64,000 nt of DNA from positions 1 to 64,000 of the forward strand of contig CAOLHI010002157.1 of assembly GCA_948474755.1 (NCBI GenBank), written 5' to 3'. Numbering within the stretch: position 1 is the stretch's first letter; each line of letters starts with the position of its first letter. This document shows, piece after piece, positions 14,180 to 24,520 of the stretch. A program made the position numbers and the translations under genes. The notes beneath the pieces are model-generated. The model saw only the letters and a list, made by a program, of their open reading frames with translations. It had not been told where the DNA came from and did no database searches. Source of the stretch: Ctenosaura bakeri. Its lineage: Eukaryota; Chordata; Lepidosauria; Squamata; Iguanidae.

Positions 14180-14545
14180 TAGATGTGGCCAACTTATGTG
14201 ATGCTGTTGTCACCAAAACACAATATCCTTTTTCCTGCTGTAGCTTTTCTTTTCTTTGCCTTTCTTGGCTCACTCTCTGAGCATTTCAAATACCAAAGCC
14301 ATCATGCATGTCTGACTATATGATAAATTACAGTTTTGACTAAAAACAAAGCTTTTTATGGTTTTACTTAAATTAGTTTCAGGCAGCCAAAGAAGGCATG
14401 CAAACAACGTGCTAAGATTTTACTCCTTTACTTTTAGGGATTAAACTTGGTCACACAAGAACTGGTCTTCTTTCTTCCTACCTTTCCGTTTAAGCCTCGC
14501 CTTGTTCATCACCACCAGAATACAAATAACAGGATTGGCTGAATG

Positions 14546-14595
14546 CCTCCTCCTCCTCCTCCTCCTCATCCTCCTCCTCCTCCTCCTCCTCCTCA
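14546..14595. repeat. (TCC)n microsatellite
   Basis: About 16 TCC/CTC triplets with one CAT interruption. Confidence 0.95.
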
Positions 14596-15492
14596 TTGGT
14601 AGTATTTATTGCCACCTGCCAAGGCTTCCAAGCAATCTGTGACAGATAAAATAATTATTTTTTAAAAAAGATTAAAATATTTTTTTAAAAAAATCCTCAC
14701 TAACTAACTAACTGACTAAGTATGAGTTATGGCTTCTATTGTCTTCAAACTGTTTTCCTTTTACTCTTGCCTTTGAATTGTTGATTTGCACCAAATACTT
14801 CCACAACTGTGTTCTGCAAGAAGGATGTGCTACCAAGGGCTACAAAGCTTTGCCAACATCTGAGGTCAAAAATTCTGCTACCTGTTCATGGCCAAGGCTA
14901 GGCAGGTATGAGAGCAAATCTTAAAGCTGCTGCTTCTACATTAGTCTCATTCCTTTGCTGCTACCACTCCCCAACTTGGATATTGCATGACATGGATGAA
15001 CTGAATTTTCCAGAGTGTGTTTGTAGTTTGAAAATAAACAATGAAAGTGCCTTTTATTACTTTTTGTGTTCCTGGCAACCCTAGTGGCCATTCAGACTGA
15101 AATGTGATACCCGATGAACCTAGTTTGAGGGCCTGCAGGCCCATCTTCACTGTTTCGTCTTGTGAAGACATGCAAATGACATGAATTTAGGATTGGTCAT
15201 GCTCTCCCTTCTTTCCCTGCCAGCTTTTTTTTCTAACATCTTGCCTGAAGAAGAGATCTGGAGTTCTTGCAAAATTACACAGGTTTTTTTTTTAAAGACT
15301 CTTTTGGATTGGCCTAATAAAAGCAATAACCACATTGTTGATTTGGGAACATATGTCCTTCACTTGGCAGTCTGCTAATCCACAGCACTTGAAAAATTTC
15401 CCCATGGCTGAAGTCACCATAGCTTTCAAATGCAGATATGTGAGCTGCTGCAGTAGTCCCGTTTTACCCTGCAGCCACTCTGCTTCAACATG
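14596..15492. other. Gene-free stretch, possible degraded repeat at 15180-15320
   Basis: No exon is recognisable. The part at about 15225-15310 (CTTGCCTGAAGAAGAGATCT, then GACTCTTTTGGATTGGCCTAA) resembles the reverse orientation of the dispersed repeat at 13262-13395, but is too diverged to assign firmly. Confidence 0.4.
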
Positions 15493-15694
15493 GGCCATTT
15501 CCACACTGCACTGTTACAGTGCTGTTATTCCACTTTCAACATCCTATGCAATCCTGGGGTTTTCAGTTTAGGGAGGGACATTTAGTATTCTCAGCCAGGG
15601 AGCTCTTTGGTTTCAGTAAATCACAAACCCCAGAATTCCACAGGATGTTGAAAGTGGAATAATAGCACTATAACAATGTAGTGCAGAAATGGCA
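15493..15694 (+). mobile_element. Family A palindromic MITE (A2)
   Basis: This is a full-length copy of about 200 bp. The left terminus is GGCCATTTCCACACTGCAC and the right terminus is its complement ending GTGCAGAAATGGCA, where the last base is substituted. The two arms (ATTCCACTTTCAACATCCTA and complement) pair along almost their whole length around a short spacer containing AGCCAGGGAGCTCTTTGG. The target duplication is not clean here (ATG against ATA). Non-coding. Confidence 0.85.
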
Positions 15695-16963
15695 ATAGAA
15701 TTTAACAGTGGGCCCAGGTAATAAAATCTTCTTTAACCTCTTCTATTTTTTCCCCTACTCCCTAAAACTGTTTTTAAAAAAATACAGAAAGGACACATGG
15801 TGCTGTTTAATCAGTAGTCCCAGATGTCCTTTGTCTGGAAATAGCTCGAGTGAAAATGTTGTTGTAGATTTTACTTGAAACATGCTTAAATCCTGTCAAC
15901 AAGAGACTGCTCCTGACTTGTCTCCAAAATTCTGGCAGTTAAACTCTAGAGTTAAAATCAGGGTAGCCCCTCCCCTTGGTTAGCAAACCTAATAACTGAT
16001 TATGTCCGAATGGAGAGCTGAAATGATGTATAGAGGTCAGGTCCCTTGGGCTGCACAACAATAGTTGTATAATAGCTGGAAAATGTATAGACTACAGCCA
16101 TGTTGATGGTCAAGGACAGCCTGCTGTTGAACAAAATTGTATTATACAATTTACAGGGCAATGAAGCACCAGGTTCAGCAGAGGTCCGAAGAGGAGATCT
16201 AAATACTAAGCGTCCATGATGATAAATAAGCATGCCAGCTATGTTGATGATAAATAAGCATGTCAACTATGGGAATGTGAACATGCTGCCACTATTTATC
16301 AGATAAAATGAAAGAGAGAATTTTCTTGTCAAATCCTGCATTTGGGGATCCTCCCCTGTTAATCTAAAAATCAAAACCAAACCAAAAAACAGCCCTACTT
16401 CTTAAAGGCTCATCTCATCACAAGATAAATAAAAAGCAAAGCAATTACCTAGGAAGATACATACAGGCCAAAAGAGCTGGACTTCCACTTTTTTAAGGAA
16501 AAATAAAATAAAATATTGTGTACAGGAAATCTTTCTCCCTCTTATCTTGTTATTTTTCTCTCTCTTGTCCAGTTCTGTCTTCCTCAGAATGTTTTTTATT
16601 TTCAGGAGAACATAATGGAAAGAAAGGAAGAAAAAGGACTTGTGTTTGGATTGGTTGGCAGCTTAATATTTTAAAGGAAACAATAGTATTTCACCGTTGG
16701 AACTCTCATTGAAAGGAATTCTATCATTCTTAAATGTTTCTCTTCCTTGAGAAAGTTGGGAAGTCAGTTCAGTTCAGTGAACTTGTAAGGAGTGGGATGC
16801 TAACTCAGTGCTTAATGTTACTGGTTTGAATTAAGTCACATTCCTGTAACACTTTACAATCCTATTTGACTTCTGGAAAATGATATATGCTTCTGATGGG
16901 TAAGATAGATGAGGGCATCTCCTTTACACTGCATTTTCATGTACATTTTACTCAGACCTTAAG
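15695..16963. other. Gene-free stretch
   Basis: Nothing recognisable beyond short chance frames. A local direct duplication of ATGATAAATAAGCATG occurs at about 16217-16262. Confidence 0.5.
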
Positions 16964-17165
16964 TCTTATTTCCGCACTACACTGTTATAGTGCTATTATT
17001 CCACTTTCAACATCCCATGGAATTCTGGGGTTTGCAGTTTAGGGAGGGACACTTACAATTCTCAGCCAGAGAATTCTTGGGCCTCAGGAAACTACAAGCC
17101 TCAGAATTCCACAGGAGGTTGAAAGTGGAATAACAGCACTACAACAGGGTATTGTAGAAATGGCC
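16964..17165 (+). mobile_element. Family A palindromic MITE (A3)
   Basis: A full-length copy with spacer in the same orientation as A2. The first four bases are mutated (TCTT for GGCC), while the right end GAAATGGCC is intact. No clear target duplication remains, which suggests an older insertion. Confidence 0.85.
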
Positions 17166-19149
17166 CCAGTGTGTTAGGAACTGGTCTATTATAGGTGAGC
17201 ATAGGACTTCAGTCTTAATGGGCAAAAAGAAGTAACTTCTCTATACACATTAGTCACTCCTTCTCAAAGAAATAGGAAACAGATTAAAAATGAGGCATCA
17301 GTAAGATTGTTTACAAGAGTAAATGGCTAGTCAAAATCCTAGGATTGAAGTTTGTTGGCCTTATTTGAAGAGCATCTGTACAGGGGAGCACACTTATCAT
17401 ATCCAATGTACACATGCAGAGCACCCATGCATGATTCAAAGTAGACTGTACTCCTACAAATTAACCAGCTCCCCAATGAGACTACCGTCAGTATCTGTGT
17501 TCCAAAGCACACTGCCCCCCTCCCATGCCACACCAAATCTAGATATACCAATGATATTCTTGAGCTCTACAGCTCTGGCTTCTTTTCTTCCAACTAGGAA
17601 AAGTTCAGAGCAAACCAACATGTGCCTGTTCTCAAGTGAGTCCCATTCTGATAGATAGAGCTTAACTCCCAGATAAGTGTGTATGCAAGGACTTCAGCCT
17701 CAAAAGATGAATTATGCAAAGTTTAAGTTTAACCTCAAAGTTATTTTTTATTTGTTTTGTTTTACTAAGAATAGTAAATGAAAGTATCATGGCATACCGA
17801 TAACTTCCCTAATTAATTAGGGAGATTTTCCTATCATATGGCAGAAATGGAATCTAGATAATTGTTGACTTACTTTTCACTTGCATTTTCCAAGATATTT
17901 CTAGCTGGATATTTAACAACTTAATGTCTTACACTGAGACTCATAGAACTGTTAAAATGAAGTACAGGCATTTTTGGATAAGAATTCAATGACAGTCTGG
18001 GGATGTGATATCTGACTCTCCTTTTTGTTGTGTTCCAATGACATTTTTATCTTCTCCCCAGTTCCATGTTGGGTGGCAATTCTTTTTCTCTCTGTTTCCT
18101 ACACAAATTTGTCATTATTTTTGTGTGCATTATTTCCAACTGTATGCATTTTTGTATGTCTTTTTATTGATGTGTGTATTTTTATCTATTTTTCCCAACT
18201 ATGTAAAGCACGCTTGTGTGCATTCTTGAAAAATACACATTTCTACTCATGCACATCTAAATAACAGTGTGTCTTGGGAGTCTCTCATTCATTGGCTCAT
18301 GATAAGTTGAAGCCAATATTAACAACAACAATGTTTTTCAGATATATGCATAATTCTGTGCACATGTTTTACTTTGCTGAAATACACCACAAGTCTCAGA
18401 AATGTATGGATTCCCTAGGCAAAATGCACTTTGTCCTGGTACCAGTTTCAGCAGGAACAAAATGGATATTTTAATCACAACTTTCTTTTCCCTTTCTATG
18501 TGAGGGACATTTAGAGAGGGGACTGCTAGAGTGATCAAGGATTCCACATATGCATACTGAGTGAACAAAAAGACCTTGATTGTTTTAGCACAGGAATAGA
18601 AACTGTTGGGAAGGGGATGAGAAAGCATAGTCATTGTCCATGCAGTCCTAGACACTATAACCACTGGTAAAGAATGCTGAGAGTTGGAGTTCAACAAATG
18701 TCTGTAAAGTGACATAATTCCCACCTCTTTTTAGCATATACCGAGGTACTAGTATCATAAATAAATAAATAAATAAATAAATCTGATATCATCAGCAAAA
18801 TGAACAGATGGAACTGTCTGATGGAAAGCTTACTTTGCCTAATATCTGCTCTTGCTGTAATAATGAGACTATCACATTGCAATCATATGAAAAAAGGAGA
18901 TGAATTTTGAGTTCATGCATATGCTGTGCAATCCTAAGCACATCTGCCCAAAAGTACGTTCCACTGAGCTCAATGTGATTTAATCCCAGGTAAAAGTGTG
19001 TAGGATTGCTGTTTTGGGAGACTAGAATGACAATAAACTATGCAATTTCAGAGAGAGACAGAGGGGAGGAGGAGAGAGAGAAATATACATTTAATTTGTA
19101 TTTTTTATTCTGATTCTCCATACATTAGAGGTAACTTACAGTATATATG
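17166..19149. other. Gene-free stretch with (AAAT)n
   Basis: No exon or mobile element recognised. A TAAA/AAAT array lies at 18758-18782. Several chance frames (up to 128 codons on the - strand at 18338-18724) show no protein motif. Confidence 0.5.
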
Positions 19150-19287
19150 AGCGCCAGTGTGCTGTAGTGGTTTGAAAGTTGAACTATGTCCTTGGAGACC
19201 AATTCCCCAATTGGCCATAGACACCCACTGGGTAACTTTGGGCACACCACATACTTGAAGGCGCACAACAACAACAACAACAGCAAT
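19150..19287 (+). repeat. Squamate tRNA-SINE with (ACA)n tail, internally deleted
   Basis: The head AGTGTGCTGTAGTGGTTTGA is the tRNA-like A-box region. CACCCACTGGGTAACTTTGG is the conserved core. The 3' end ACTTGAAGGCGCACAACAAC runs into an ACA array. The part between the core and the tail is deleted compared with the copy at 45767, mirroring the deletion in the 13620 copy. Confidence 0.85.
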
Positions 19288-20561
19288 AAGTATAAAATCA
19301 TGAAATATGCAGCATCCAAAAAGTGATAAACTTTTTGATAAGTTTTGATAAAGCCCCACTTCTTTCCCCTGACTAATTCTTTATTTTGGACTCCTTTATT
19401 CTCTGAGGTGCAAGCAACCCCTGCAGAAGTGAACACAACCAAGGTCCAAGAACTCTGTACTAACCTGACTGGCTTCACACTGCCTATGAACTGATGGTGC
19501 AGACTGGGCTATAAATGACATTTGTCTAGAATGCAGAGAGATGCTTGCACTGTGAGCAAAGTCTGGGGGCAAACTTCATATTACAGTAAGAACCTGAGGC
19601 TGGCAGGTTGCATATTTATATATACTGGAAATGGGGGGGGTGAGTCTTTTTGAACATCTGTGCACATTAAAAGCTACGCTGGTAGTTTGTTTCATTCTTC
19701 AGTAGCTTCTGTTTAAAAAATTATTTGAGAGCATTCCAGCGAGCTCTGCTGAAAATGTTTGGTTTGGGAGCTATTAATAAAACATGCATTCAAGGTTTAA
19801 CTTCACCAGTCCTGGGAACAATATCGTGTAATACTTCTGAAATGTCAGAACTCTGGCCTCTGCTTCTGCAAAGGGGGAAGCCAAGCTGGAGAAAAGATGG
19901 TGTGCTGAAACACAAATACTTTCTGAACTCTCTGATTTTTAATCTCCTTGGGCCTCTGCTTCCCATTTGGTACCCTGGAGATGAGACTTGCCCTCCCTCG
20001 ACCTTGGCATGAGATGTAATTCATTAATGCCTTTTGAGTCCAACGATGAACACCATAGAAAACGCCTTGATATATACTCCCTTTAGAATTCAGAATTCAA
20101 TAGAGGCACAATTCAGCTCATACTGGAGTTACTGGGGGAAAAAAAATCCATTGACATTCCTAGTCAGCACAGCTGCTCTGACTGCCCTAGAGCAGAAAAT
20201 GGTGCAGCAGCAGCAGCAGCATTAGCACACAAATTACCAAGTTTATTTTTCCTCCTGATTTAAGGCTGGTACAATCCCCAGCTTGCTTTCCAGGAAGTTG
20301 TTCTCTTTTAATTCATGTGTTAGGACCCAGCTGGACTGTTAAGCACAAAAATGTCTTATGGAGCTTTGTTTTTTCCTGGTTTGAAATTGTTTCTAGGTTG
20401 GACAGGGTCATATGTATATTTTGCTGGCTTTAGGTTTGTTTGGTTTTAAGCTTAGATTTGTTTGGTGTGTTGCCTGTAGGCACAACAAATATAGCCCATC
20501 CTGTAGAATGTCATCTCTTTCTGCTGTCTTGGGCAAGGCTTTCTCCAACCTTGTTTCATAG
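19288..20561. other. Gene-free stretch
   Basis: No exon with splice context found. A GCA/CAG run of about 6 triplets lies at 20203-20220 and a G8 run near 19633. Confidence 0.5.
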
Positions 20562-20756
20562 AATCATAGAGCTTGAAGAGATCACAAGAGCCATCCATTC
20601 TGACCCCATTCTGCCATGCAGGAATACACAAAGCACTACCAACAGATGGCCATCCAGCCTCTGTTTAAAACCTTCAATTAAGGAGACTCCAACACACTCC
20701 AAGGCAGCACGTTACATTGCCAAACTGCTCTTTCCGTCAGCAGGTCTGTCTTCAGA
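20562..20756 (-). repeat. CR1-type LINE 3' end, antisense
   Basis: The + strand begins CATAGAATCATAGAGCTTGA, the reverse complement of the typical CR1 terminus ending in TCTATGATTCTATG. The following GGCCATCCAGCCTCTGTTTA and GGAGACTCCAACACACTCCA match the reptile CR1 3'-proximal sequence as I know it. The fragment ends at or near family A copy A4, which may have inserted into or beside it. Confidence 0.75.
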
Positions 20757-20954
20757 TGCCATTTCCGCACTACGCTGTTAGAGTGCTATTATTCCACTTT
20801 CAACATTCTATGGAATCCTGGGGTTTGCAGTTTAGGGAGGGGCATTTAGAATTTTCAGAGAGCTCTTTAGCCTCAGTAAACTACAAACCATAGAATACCA
20901 CAGGATGTTGAAAGTGGAATAGTAGCACTATAACAGTGTAGTGTGGAAATGGCC
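20757..20954 (+). mobile_element. Family A palindromic MITE (A4)
   Basis: A full-length copy: TGCCATTTCCGCACTACGC on the left and GTAGTGTGGAAATGGCC on the right, with paired arms. The possible duplication is AGA against ACA, so one base has changed. Confidence 0.85.
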
Positions 20955-20984
20955 ACAGCCTTCTTAGGGAGCTGCATATACAAC

Positions 20985-21096
20985 ACTATTTACCTTGGGC
21001 ACATAACATGCACTCAGCCCTAGAAAACCCCATTATAGGTTTGCCTTAGAATCACCGTAAGTTGGAAATGACTTGAAGACACACAATAACAATAAC
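20985..21096 (+). repeat. tRNA-SINE 3' fragment
   Basis: TTACCTTGGGCACATAACA, then ATAGGTTTGCCTTAGAATCA and ATGACTTGAAGACACACAAT belong to the same SINE family as the copy at 45767. The tRNA head is missing. Confidence 0.7.
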
Positions 21097-21536
21097 ACGA
21101 ACCTAGAACAATGCCTAGGGAGACTGGACAGTCTTTTTCAGGTGCTCATATCCAGGAGGGCTAACTATCCTGGCAAAACTCTATGTTTCCCAAAATCTTA
21201 TACATCCAAGAATTTCTTGTCAAGCAGTAAATTTTTACCATTCCTTGGTCTAAATTCTCCAGGTGTTTAATATTCCTACACCAGCCTCCATGACGTTGTG
21301 TGCTTCAGTAGCTTTGATCTACCAGTGCTATCAACTCGAGCTAAAATGGCTACTCATGAGGTATCAAAGCCCAAACAATTGGGGGTGGGGGTCCCAGCCT
21401 GGGAAAAGTTGCCCTAAACTCTGAGGGTTTGAGCATCTTCTTTATCTTTTTACTTCCTTATCACTTTCCATTATTAAGCCAGCACTATCCATTTTTGAAC
21501 TGATTAGCTGCTTAGATTTCAACATGGAAATTAATA

Positions 21537-21542
<6 letters not shown>

Positions 21543-21567
<25 letters not shown>

Positions 21568-21568
21568 A
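21543..21568. repeat. (TG)n microsatellite
   Basis: About 13 TG units at the 3' end of the antisense 5S-derived SINE, which probably nucleated from the SINE tail. Confidence 0.9.
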
Positions 21569-21787
21569 TTTGCCTTCAAGTCACCTATTTATTTATGGTG
21601 ACCCCATTAATTTTATAGGGCTTTCTTAGCCAAGGAATAATCAGAGGTGGTTTTCCAGTTCTCTCCTCTGAAATACCTGGCACCTGGTATTTATTAGTGA
21701 TTCCCGATCACAGTACTAACCAGAGCTGACCCTGTTTAGCTTACAAGATCAGACAGGATCTGGTGCCTTTAGGGCATTTAGACCCTA
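21569..21787 (-). repeat. 5S rRNA-derived SINE (5S-Sauria-like)
   Basis: The part at about 21680-21787 reads as the reverse complement of a mutated 5S rRNA. CACCTGGTATT, CAGTACTAACCAGAGCTGAC and CTGTTTAGCTTACAAGATCA are the complements of the 5S 3' end, loop region and 5' half. The left part (TTGCCTTCAAGTCACC, TATGGTGACCCCATTAATTT, AGGGCTTTCTTAGCCAAGGA) is the SINE body and tail. 5S-derived SINEs with this layout are known from squamates. The internal promoter is mutated, so it is probably inactive. Confidence 0.85.
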
Positions 21788-22087
21788 CTGTGTTTATATT
21801 TCCCCTCTTTGGTCTACTCCTACCTTTCCTTGATTCTTTTCCCTTTTTTAAAAAAGGAGCTTTGATTCTGATCTGGGGTCTCAAACATGATGTTGCTAAT
21901 TTCATTATGAGATTATGATTGGGTGACAAAATTCCAATAAAGCCATCCAAGCTGCCATTGTTTAGAAAGGGGCAGATAATTCATCAGCCTGCCCCTTACC
22001 CTCCGCTGCAGTTATAAAAATTTTCCAGACTGTTGACTGCTGTTATAAGTTTTAGGTTTTTTTTTAAAATAATAACGAGGCAAGCTA

Positions 22088-22728
22088 AGATGGTTAGGGG
22101 TCTGAGAACCCTACTATGACTCTGAGAGATCAGGGCCCTTTTCGTATGGCATTTTTGAAGCGAAAGGGCCCCTTGAGCATTGCATAAATGTGAGGAGTGG
22201 TCTGCATGACACACTCACATTTACACAATGCTCAAGGGCCTGATGCAGACCGCACATGCATCTTTTCATTTTCGGCTCAAAACCGAAAATGCTGCGTGGT
22301 CGCGCATCGCTCCGGGGCCTCGCGCGCACTCACCTGGCATGTGGTGCCAAGGGAGCCAGGCCGGTCGCGCATCCTCTCCTCAGTGCAGCCTGGGATGTCC
22401 CAGGCTGCACTGCAAATGGAAGAGGTGGGGCACTCGCGCGAGGGGGAAGGAGCTGAAGCAGCAGGGATGTGCCAGCATTCTTCTCAATCCTTCTTGCATG
22501 AGAACCCTAACCCAGCAGCGCAAAAAGGTAAGGTGCAGAAAGGACCCAGGGCTCAAATCCCTGCTCAGCCTCTGGGTGACCTTGGGCAAGTCACACTCTC
22601 TCAGCCTCAGAGGAAGGTAAAGGCAAGCCCTCTCTGAACTAATCTTGCAAAGAAGACTCTGTGATAGGTTTGCTTTAGCATTGGCATAAGTCAGAAATGA
22701 CTGGAAGGCACACAACAACAACAAGATT
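22088..22728 (+). repeat. tRNA-SINE with (ACA)n tail, split by a family B element
   Basis: The left piece (22088-22133) has the head to CTATGACTCTGAGAGATCAG. The right piece (22547-22728) continues CAGGGCTCAAATCCCTGCTC, then GGGTGACCTTGGGCAAGTCA, ending in CACACAACAACAACA. Joining the pieces with one CAG removed restores the consensus order without a gap. The B box is GCTCAAATCC. Confidence 0.85.
22134..22546 (+). mobile_element. Family B GC-rich MITE (B1), 3-bp TSD CAG
   Basis: The termini are GGCCCTTTTCGTATGGC and GGTGCAGAAAGGACC, in inverted orientation. Near the left end is a hairpin: CCCCTTGAGCATTGC pairs with the sequence up to 22243 ending CAATGCTCAAGGGCC. A second perfect palindrome, CAGTGCAGCCTGGGA and its complement, lies at 22381-22412. 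The flanking CAG at 22131-22133 and 22547-22549 is the target duplication, verified because the host is a SINE. Overlapping open frames of up to 146 codons are a by-product of GC content. CpG is moderately depleted. Confidence 0.85.
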
Positions 22729-23317
22729 AACCAGATGGTATTTTGTTGTCCCAGTATCACTACCAATGTTTTATTTCCACGTAGAATTCAAAAACTCCAA
22801 GATGCATCACAGATACCCCACCCCACCCCGGACCTGTATGTTTCAATATTGTGATTCATACTGGGTTCCTTGGCCATTCTTCCTTCTTTTCCTCACTCGT
22901 TGTGAGGAAGAAGCAGACATGGATCCCTGAGAATGCATTATGATTTTTAGAATACTGTTCCTTTAAAAAAAGAGAAGCCAATAGCAAGCAAAGGCACTGA
23001 AAAGATATTAATGATGATTGCCCAAAGAGCCTACAATGTCATGAGGTCCAAATGATTATAATTACTGGACAATTGCCTACATTGGCATATAGCTTCTACT
23101 GGACTGAAAAGTCTCAAAGTGGATGCAAAACCAATGTTAAGAGGCACCAATTGGTAATAATGGTAGCTCTCAGTTAATTTTTGTTGCAAGAGCTTTCAGT
23201 TGTTTGTGCTAATCTGATCAAACCCTATGATTGTTCTGCTTCCAGGGCTGAAATAAGAACATCAATGACACATTACATTAGCAAACAAATGGACTATCAA
23301 AATTATGTTTCTATTCC
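22729..23317. other. Gene-free stretch
   Basis: No exon or mobile element recognised. Confidence 0.5.
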
Positions 23318-23441
23318 TGTTCTTGTTGTTGTCCTTGTCGCTGTGGAGGGCCTTCAAGTCTTTTCCAACTTATGGTGTCCCTGTCAGAGGGTTTCCTTGG
23401 ATAGATTTGTTCGTAAGGTATTTGCTTTTGCCTTCCTCTGA

Positions 23442-23626
23442 GGCCATTTCCACACTACTCTATTATAGTGTTATTATTCTTGGAATTCTGGGGCTTGTAG
23501 TTTTCTGAGGCCAAAGAGCTCTCTCTGAGAATTCTCAATGCCCCTCACTAAAATGAAAATCTCAGGATTCCATAGGAGATTGAAAGTGGAATAAGAACAT
23601 TATAACAGTATAGTAAAGAAATGGCC
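23442..23626 (-). mobile_element. Family A palindromic MITE (A5), 3-bp TSD TGA
   Basis: GGCCATTTCCACACTACTC at the left and GTAAAGAAATGGCC at the right. The target duplication is TGA (23439-23441 and 23627-23629), confirmed by the surrounding SINE. The spacer (GGCCAAAGAGCTCTCTCTGA) is in the opposite orientation to A2. A short deletion affects the left arm. Confidence 0.85.
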
Positions 23627-23635
23627 TGAATCTGA

Positions 23636-24196
23636 GGCACTTTTCGCATTAAGGTTTCTCGCGCGAGCGGGGGAGGGCGGCTCGTGCAAGAAGCCTTCTC
23701 CGGGAGGCTGCCACTTCCCCACTCGTTCCTTCCGCAGGCAAAAGAACGAGCAGGGAAGCGGCAGCCTCCCAGAGGCGGTGGCGGCTCATGCGTCCGCCCC
23801 CCCGCGAAGCAGGAGGCTCGCGCATCCGTCCCCCCCGTGCATGCAAGAAAGGAGGCTGTCGCGTCTGTCCCCCCCGCCCGCGCCAAGCAGGAGGCTGTTG
23901 CGTCCGTCGTTCTAGCACCCCACCCCGCCCTTTCCTTCCGCAGGGGCGGAGGGAAGGAAGTGTGACCCGGTTGCCTCCCCGACGCTCCACACAGGAGGTA
24001 AGTGCGCGCGGGTGCTAGGAGCGTTGTGCGAGCGCGGGTGATTTTCACTTCGAGGCAAAAATAAAAAAAACCGCGATCGCGCCGCTTCAGCCCCGTGAGC
24101 CCGGCGGAAGTGGGAGTGCGTCGTGCAGAGCGACGCTCCCACTCCCGCGAGGCTCACGGGGCTGTCGCGCGACAGAAAGCCCGTGCGAAAAGGGCC
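23636..24196 (-). mobile_element. Family B GC-rich MITE, long form (B2)
   Basis: The termini are GGCACTTTTCGCATTAAGG and CCGTGCGAAAAGGGCC. The terminal hairpin lies at the right (24088-24165: CAGCCCCGTGAGCCCGGCGG and complement), so orientation is opposite to B1. The flanks TGA (23633-23635) and CGA (24197-24199) differ by one CpG-type transition. Inside are about four imperfect ~39-bp units at 23772-23909 (AGGAGGCT...GCGTCCGTCCCCCC). GC and CpG content are extremely high. Open frames of up to 166 codons here are artefacts. Confidence 0.85.
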
Positions 24197-24520
24197 CGAG
24201 TGTTACTTGCCCAAGGCCACCCAGTGGGTTTCCATGGCTAAGCAGGGATTCAAATCCTGGTCTCTAGAGTCATAGTTCAGTGCTCAAACCACTACACCAC
24301 GCTCATTCCCTACCTCCATTGATAACTGCATGGCAAATACATTAGTCATTAAAAACAGACCAAAATACAAAACTTTAGAATTACCAAATACTTTGTATAC
24401 CCATGGTTCGTAGCCATTAGCCCAAATCAAAATTTAGTTATCTGATTTTCAAAATGTAATAAATGATATGCAGATAACCCTTTTTAATGAGCGTATCTTA
24501 ACCCATGTCCTCCTAAGCCA

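Larger units (their letters stand above)
23318..24310 (-). repeat. tRNA-SINE split twice, by family A and family B elements
   Basis: Read on the + strand, the SINE 3' end comes first (TTGTTGTTGTCCTTG, GGCCTTCAAGTCTTTTCCAA) and continues to TTGCCTTCCTCTGA at 23441. Family A copy A5 follows, then seven bases plus duplicated target, then family B copy B2, and the SINE resumes at 24197 with CGAGTGTTACTTGCCCAAGG. It ends with the complement of the tRNA head (AACCACTACACCACGCTCAT). The three pieces join into one consensus SINE. Confidence 0.85.

Noticed and set aside
18338..18724. 128-codon - strand frame
   Set aside because: No motif, no splice borders, flanked by AT-rich non-coding sequence.
21680..21787. 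5S rRNA gene
   Set aside because: Many substitutions and a fused SINE body and tail show it is a SINE head, not a functional 5S gene.
22197..22766. Frames of 128-146 codons
   Set aside because: They cross the B1 and SINE boundaries, so they cannot be ancestral genes.
23548..24048. 166-codon - strand frame and overlapping frames of 76-113 codons
   Set aside because: They lie in the GC-rich, stop-poor B2 element and its ~39-bp tandem units; several frames are open on both strands.
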